Below are positions 60,865 through 64,000 of a DNA stretch of 64,000 nucleotides, piece after piece. The notes beneath the pieces are model-generated. The model searched no databases. It saw only the letters and a list, made by a program, of their open reading frames with translations, and was not told the origin of the DNA. The stretch covers positions 3,472,001 to 3,536,000 of the forward strand of contig NZ_QUOT01000001.1 of NCBI RefSeq assembly GCF_003390375.1, given 5' to 3'. This DNA comes from Thalassotalea euphylliae. Its GTDB lineage: Bacteria; Pseudomonadota; Gammaproteobacteria; Enterobacterales; Alteromonadaceae. How positions within the stretch are numbered: the first letter of the stretch is position 1; the number at the start of each line of letters is the position of its first letter. The translations under genes were made by a program, and so were the position numbers.

Positions 60865-62742
60865 GTGCTGCAATTTAGATGTGCAATCATACTTGCTTGC
60901 TTTTTTGGCGCTGGGTTATTTAGTGCTGTGGTTTTAGCTAACAGCTACTCAGTGGAACATTTTAAAGCTATTGGCAATGATATTAATCGCAATCCACATC
61001 CGGTTTACCAACAGCTGCTCGCCATTGAAAACAATAAACAAGCGCTGAGTGATGAAGCTTATCTTTGGCTACTTTACCGTAAAGCCCACGCTGAAGATTT
61101 ACTGTATTTTCACAAGGAATTTGAGCAAACCGTTGCTGCCGCAAAAGCCTTAATTACTGATCAAACCTCGCCTGAAATACGAGCCCATATTGGCATTTAT
61201 AGTGGCGTTGTTGCCGAACGCCAAGGGCAGTACGGTCAAGCTATTGCGAGTCTTAGGGCCGCAATGGCGCTAGCAAAAAAAGAAAACCTCAATTACGCCT
61301 ACACATGGGGAAAACAACATTTAGCATACTCACTTAGCCTGACCGAGCTTTATGAAACTTCTTTATCAGATTTACAAGAAGCCTATGTAGAAGCATTTGC
61401 CATGGATGACCATTTTCTTATTGCCGTGATCAATGAAACCTATGGCGCTGTTTATGGCTACATGCATGAATATGACAAATCGATTGAATATTATAATCGC
61501 GCGCTCGACACTTATGAGCGTCTAGGCTACCGTCCCTTCGTTGCTGAGGCTATTTATGGTTTGGCTTCAACCTACCGTTATATGAAGCAATACGATAAGG
61601 CTATTGCGAAATTCAATTTGTATTTAAAGCGCATAAATTACACCACAAATCGAGACATTAGTTACTTTGGCGCTTATGGATTGGGAATGACTTATGCCGA
61701 ACAAGGCGACTGTTCAAAGGCGATAGCCACCATAGACAATGCGTTAATGCTCAACGGCCAGATAGATTATGATGCTGAGCTATATAAGCAAAAAGCGAGC
61801 TGTTTTATTAAGCAAGGGAAACTGGAGGAAGCAGAAGAAAACATTGTTCGTGCAGAGCAAATTTTTGCGAAAATGCCAGAACTTGCTGACACTACATGGA
61901 CGCTGGAAAACAAAAAAATTCGCGCCGCTTTACTTTATGCCAGAGGGCAATATCAACAAAGTTATCAGCTATTGAAAGACTATTATGAAGCTTACTCTTC
62001 ATTGCTCATTAATAACTCCACTAGACAGCTTATTCGTGTTCGTGCGGCCATGGAGCTGGAACGACAAAGTGTTGAACTTTCCTTATTAGAGCAACGTAGT
62101 AGGGTGCAATCGTTGCAGCAGGCAAGCAAAGAGCAAAGCACTTGGCAGCAAATAACCATTACGGCTGGTATAGCTACAGCGCTAGTACTAGCGTTGACCA
62201 TTGCCGTTGTTTTATACCTCAAGAATAAACGAATTTATGAGCTGTCAATTACCGACCCATTATCGGGGGTTTTTAATCGTCGTTATGTTTTTGAATACTT
62301 AGATAAGCTCATCGCAACCAGTCACGGCAGAAACGGTGATTTAGCGATTTTGTTGTTTGATATTGATAATTTTAAGCAAGTTAACGATAACTATGGCCAT
62401 CCATTTGGCGATGAAGTGATTTATCGGGTTAGCCAGATAGCGCAAGACACATTACGTGTTGGTGATGTTCTAGGGCGCATTGGCGGCGAAGAATTTTTGT
62501 GTATTTTACCCAGAACTGATGCCGAGCAAGCTGAAACTATTGCCAAACGGTTAGCGGCAAATATTCAACAAGCCTTGTTTACCAATGAATCTGGTCAACA
62601 AATTACTATTACTTGCAGTGTCGGTATTAGTGCTATTGACAGTAGCATGCAAGATAGAGCAACGCTCTATGTGCAGTCTGATAAAGCGCTGTACCAAGCA
62701 AAAATGAACGGTAAAAACCAAGTAGTGATTTATCAAGAATAA
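60865..62742 (+). CDS. TPR-GGDEF diguanylate cyclase, periplasmic sensor
   Basis: A 625-residue membrane protein. A signal sequence (about 1-25) leads to a periplasmic helical region with TPR repeats (about 40-395), then a coiled stretch and one membrane segment (about 432-452). A cytoplasmic GGDEF domain follows (about 460-622). The active loop reads GGEEF, which is catalytically competent, and the product-inhibition site RxxD (RVGD) lies five residues before it. It should make c-di-GMP in response to a periplasmic signal. It starts with GTG at 60865 with AAGGACG upstream. c-di-GMP commonly promotes polysaccharide production, so the syp-like locus is a plausible target, though this is inference. 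Confidence 0.9.
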   Translation: MLQFRCAIILACFFGAGLFSAVVLANSYSVEHFKAIGNDINRNPHPVYQQLLAIENNKQALSDEAYLWLLYRKAHAEDLLYFHKEFEQTVAAAKALITDQTSPEIRAHIGIYSGVVAERQGQYGQAIASLRAAMALAKKENLNYAYTWGKQHLAYSLSLTELYETSLSDLQEAYVEAFAMDDHFLIAVINETYGAVYGYMHEYDKSIEYYNRALDTYERLGYRPFVAEAIYGLASTYRYMKQYDKAIAKFNLYLKRINYTTNRDISYFGAYGLGMTYAEQGDCSKAIATIDNALMLNGQIDYDAELYKQKASCFIKQGKLEEAEENIVRAEQIFAKMPELADTTWTLENKKIRAALLYARGQYQQSYQLLKDYYEAYSSLLINNSTRQLIRVRAAMELERQSVELSLLEQRSRVQSLQQASKEQSTWQQITITAGIATALVLALTIAVVLYLKNKRIYELSITDPLSGVFNRRYVFEYLDKLIATSHGRNGDLAILLFDIDNFKQVNDNYGHPFGDEVIYRVSQIAQDTLRVGDVLGRIGGEEFLCILPRTDAEQAETIAKRLAANIQQALFTNESGQQITITCSVGISAIDSSMQDRATLYVQSDKALYQAKMNGKNQVVIYQE

Positions 62743-62942
62743 TAGCGAAATCTTGGCTGTTTTATTTGTTGTGCGATATTGTTAGGGTAGAGTTAATCGA
62801 TGCTTAAGCAGGTCTGTTTGCAATTAATGCCAATTAATTAATTGAAGTTGGTAATAAGTAATACACATAGCTTAAATAGACGGGCAAGCATTTGAATCAA
62901 AAGCTAAGCAAAAAGCCGTACCAAACCAATAGAGAAGACGGT

Positions 62943-64000
62943 ATGACAACTAGCGCGCTCGCAAGGCGAGCAATTACTATTTTCCAAGATCATATTGAAG
63001 CGCTCGGTTATAAGCCGCTGGTTCATTTTGAGCTAGAAGGCTGTTGTCATTCAAGCCAAAACTCAGCGAGTCAAGCTCCGTTTAATCGTACATTGTCAGG
63101 TACTAAAGCAGGCACTAAAACTGGCAACAAATTAGCTACTGCCGCTGAACTTTCACATAGAAAGTCAGCTTCGCACAGAGGTCGAGAGCATACTCGCGAG
63201 CGAAAGTTATCCTCTGAACACTTTGTTCACATTAACAAAGCACTAAAACATGCAGGTATTGAGGGGCAGTTAGTTGCTGAATATTGGCATAACCAGTGGG
63301 AGTACGTGTCATTATTCGCAGGTCAATCGCCATTAAAAGAGGCACAGAACCTTGCGCAGGCTATGCAATTGTTGCCGAAACTTTTTGCTCAGCACGGCTT
63401 TGATCAAACCCTAATTAAGCCAGTGGTATGGTCTGGCGATCAGGGGCAATTAGCACTCGGCAGTAAAAACATCTTTACCGAAAAAGCGCGTGCTGTTCAT
63501 ATTCCCAATGCCATTCAAGTCAATGTCAGTGTGCTTGATAGCGACGGTGAAAACTTAGTCGCACGCGATAATTTCGGCGAATTACTGCAACGCTGTTTTC
63601 TCAATACTAGCCTAGCGAACTGTTTGTTATTTATGCCTGAACCGGATGCATTTGAACGACTTGCATTGAAAAACAAATATGGCCTAGCACAAGAACTTTG
63701 CTCGCCAACCGACATTTCTGGTGGTCATCAAGGTAGTATTGCGCTTTATAAAGAGCGAGGAAAACACAACCAACCCATGGGTGTTGAAGTCATATTGTAT
63801 GATCAACACAGCCAAGCGTTGCTAAGCGAACAAAACTGGCAAAAAACTGCACGAGTGGAGCATAGATTAGGCTCAGCTAGCATGGCATATGATCCTTATG
63901 TCAATGTGGTATTTGCCCTTGCTAACCTTGTTGATGCACTTGAGGCATATCACAACGACAAAGGAAGAGCTTTGTTAGCCACGCCGTTTATTGAACAAGC
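62943..64000 (+). CDS. Unrecognised protein, cut by the window end
   Basis: An open frame from the ATG at 62943 runs without a stop to the last base, at least 352 residues. An in-frame TTG at 62892 could extend it by 17 residues. The N-terminus reads MTTSALARRAITIFQDH. Residues 40-90 are polar and rich in Ser, Lys and Arg, and from about 90 there is a regular globular sequence with several Trp and His. No signal peptide, membrane segment or catalytic motif is obvious and I cannot assign a family. It lies 200 bases after the cyclase gene and is probably a separate unit. Codon use resembles its neighbours. Confidence 0.7.
   Translation, partial: MTTSALARRAITIFQDHIEALGYKPLVHFELEGCCHSSQNSASQAPFNRTLSGTKAGTKTGNKLATAAELSHRKSASHRGREHTRERKLSSEHFVHINKALKHAGIEGQLVAEYWHNQWEYVSLFAGQSPLKEAQNLAQAMQLLPKLFAQHGFDQTLIKPVVWSGDQGQLALGSKNIFTEKARAVHIPNAIQVNVSVLDSDGENLVARDNFGELLQRCFLNTSLANCLLFMPEPDAFERLALKNKYGLAQELCSPTDISGGHQGSIALYKERGKHNQPMGVEVILYDQHSQALLSEQNWQKTARVEHRLGSASMAYDPYVNVVFALANLVDALEAYHNDKGRALLATPFIEQ

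Overview
The window reads as a chromosome segment of a marine gammaproteobacterium, probably of the Alteromonadales (Colwellia/Thalassotalea-like). The evidence is the housekeeping block on the right (rpoD, dnaG, yqeY, rpsU, then divergent tsaD, plsY, folB, folK, uppP), the moderately AT-rich composition, and a polysaccharide locus of the Vibrio syp type. Genus is an inference; no 16S gene or species marker is present.

Region 1 (1-15763) looks like a mobile defence island. It carries the end of hsdM, then hsdS, a predicted anti-phage dCTP deaminase, hsdR and a YgjP-type metallopeptidase on the + strand. Convergent to these is a minus-strand operon, gmtY-gmtZ-gmtX, the three-gene core of Gamma-Mobile-Trio islands, which continues through a coiled-coil protein into a RecD-like helicase. 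The island abuts a tRNA-Ile(CAU) gene split in its anticodon loop by a 244-nt group I intron. Upstream of it lies a decayed intronless copy of the same tRNA that still has a strong promoter with a GC-rich discriminator. The simplest reading is that the island disabled the resident tRNA-Ile2 gene and supplied an intron-containing replacement.

Region 2 (16015-18095) encodes an NO/heme sensor pair, H-NOX plus a soluble histidine kinase.

Region 3 (18333-50106) is a syp-like exopolysaccharide and biofilm locus. It has a STAS protein (SypA), a kinase/phosphatase regulator (SypE), a hybrid kinase with HPt, a sigma54 activator (SypG), export proteins (SypB, C, D), a chain-length protein, six glycosyltransferases, a flippase, a ligase/polymerase, an acetyltransferase and an initiating sugar transferase. 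The genes are the V. fischeri set, but the O-P-Q-R block sits ahead of A. Six transcription units have a dyad TTGCA-N3-TGCAA about 55-105 bp upstream of a -24/-12 sigma54 element, which predicts a SypG regulon. That regulon extends to a secreted LruC-type protein and a lipoprotein, candidate matrix components. A HigBA toxin-antitoxin module with an inactivated toxin lies inside the locus, and a response regulator with a degenerate HD-GYP domain closes it.

Region 4 (50193-64000) is conserved core genome: the macromolecular-synthesis operon (rpsU, yqeY, dnaG, rpoD), tsaD, plsY, folate genes and uppP. After these come a BLUF photoreceptor, a CnoX-like chaperedoxin, a glutaredoxin, a TPR-GGDEF diguanylate cyclase and a gene cut by the window end that I do not recognise.
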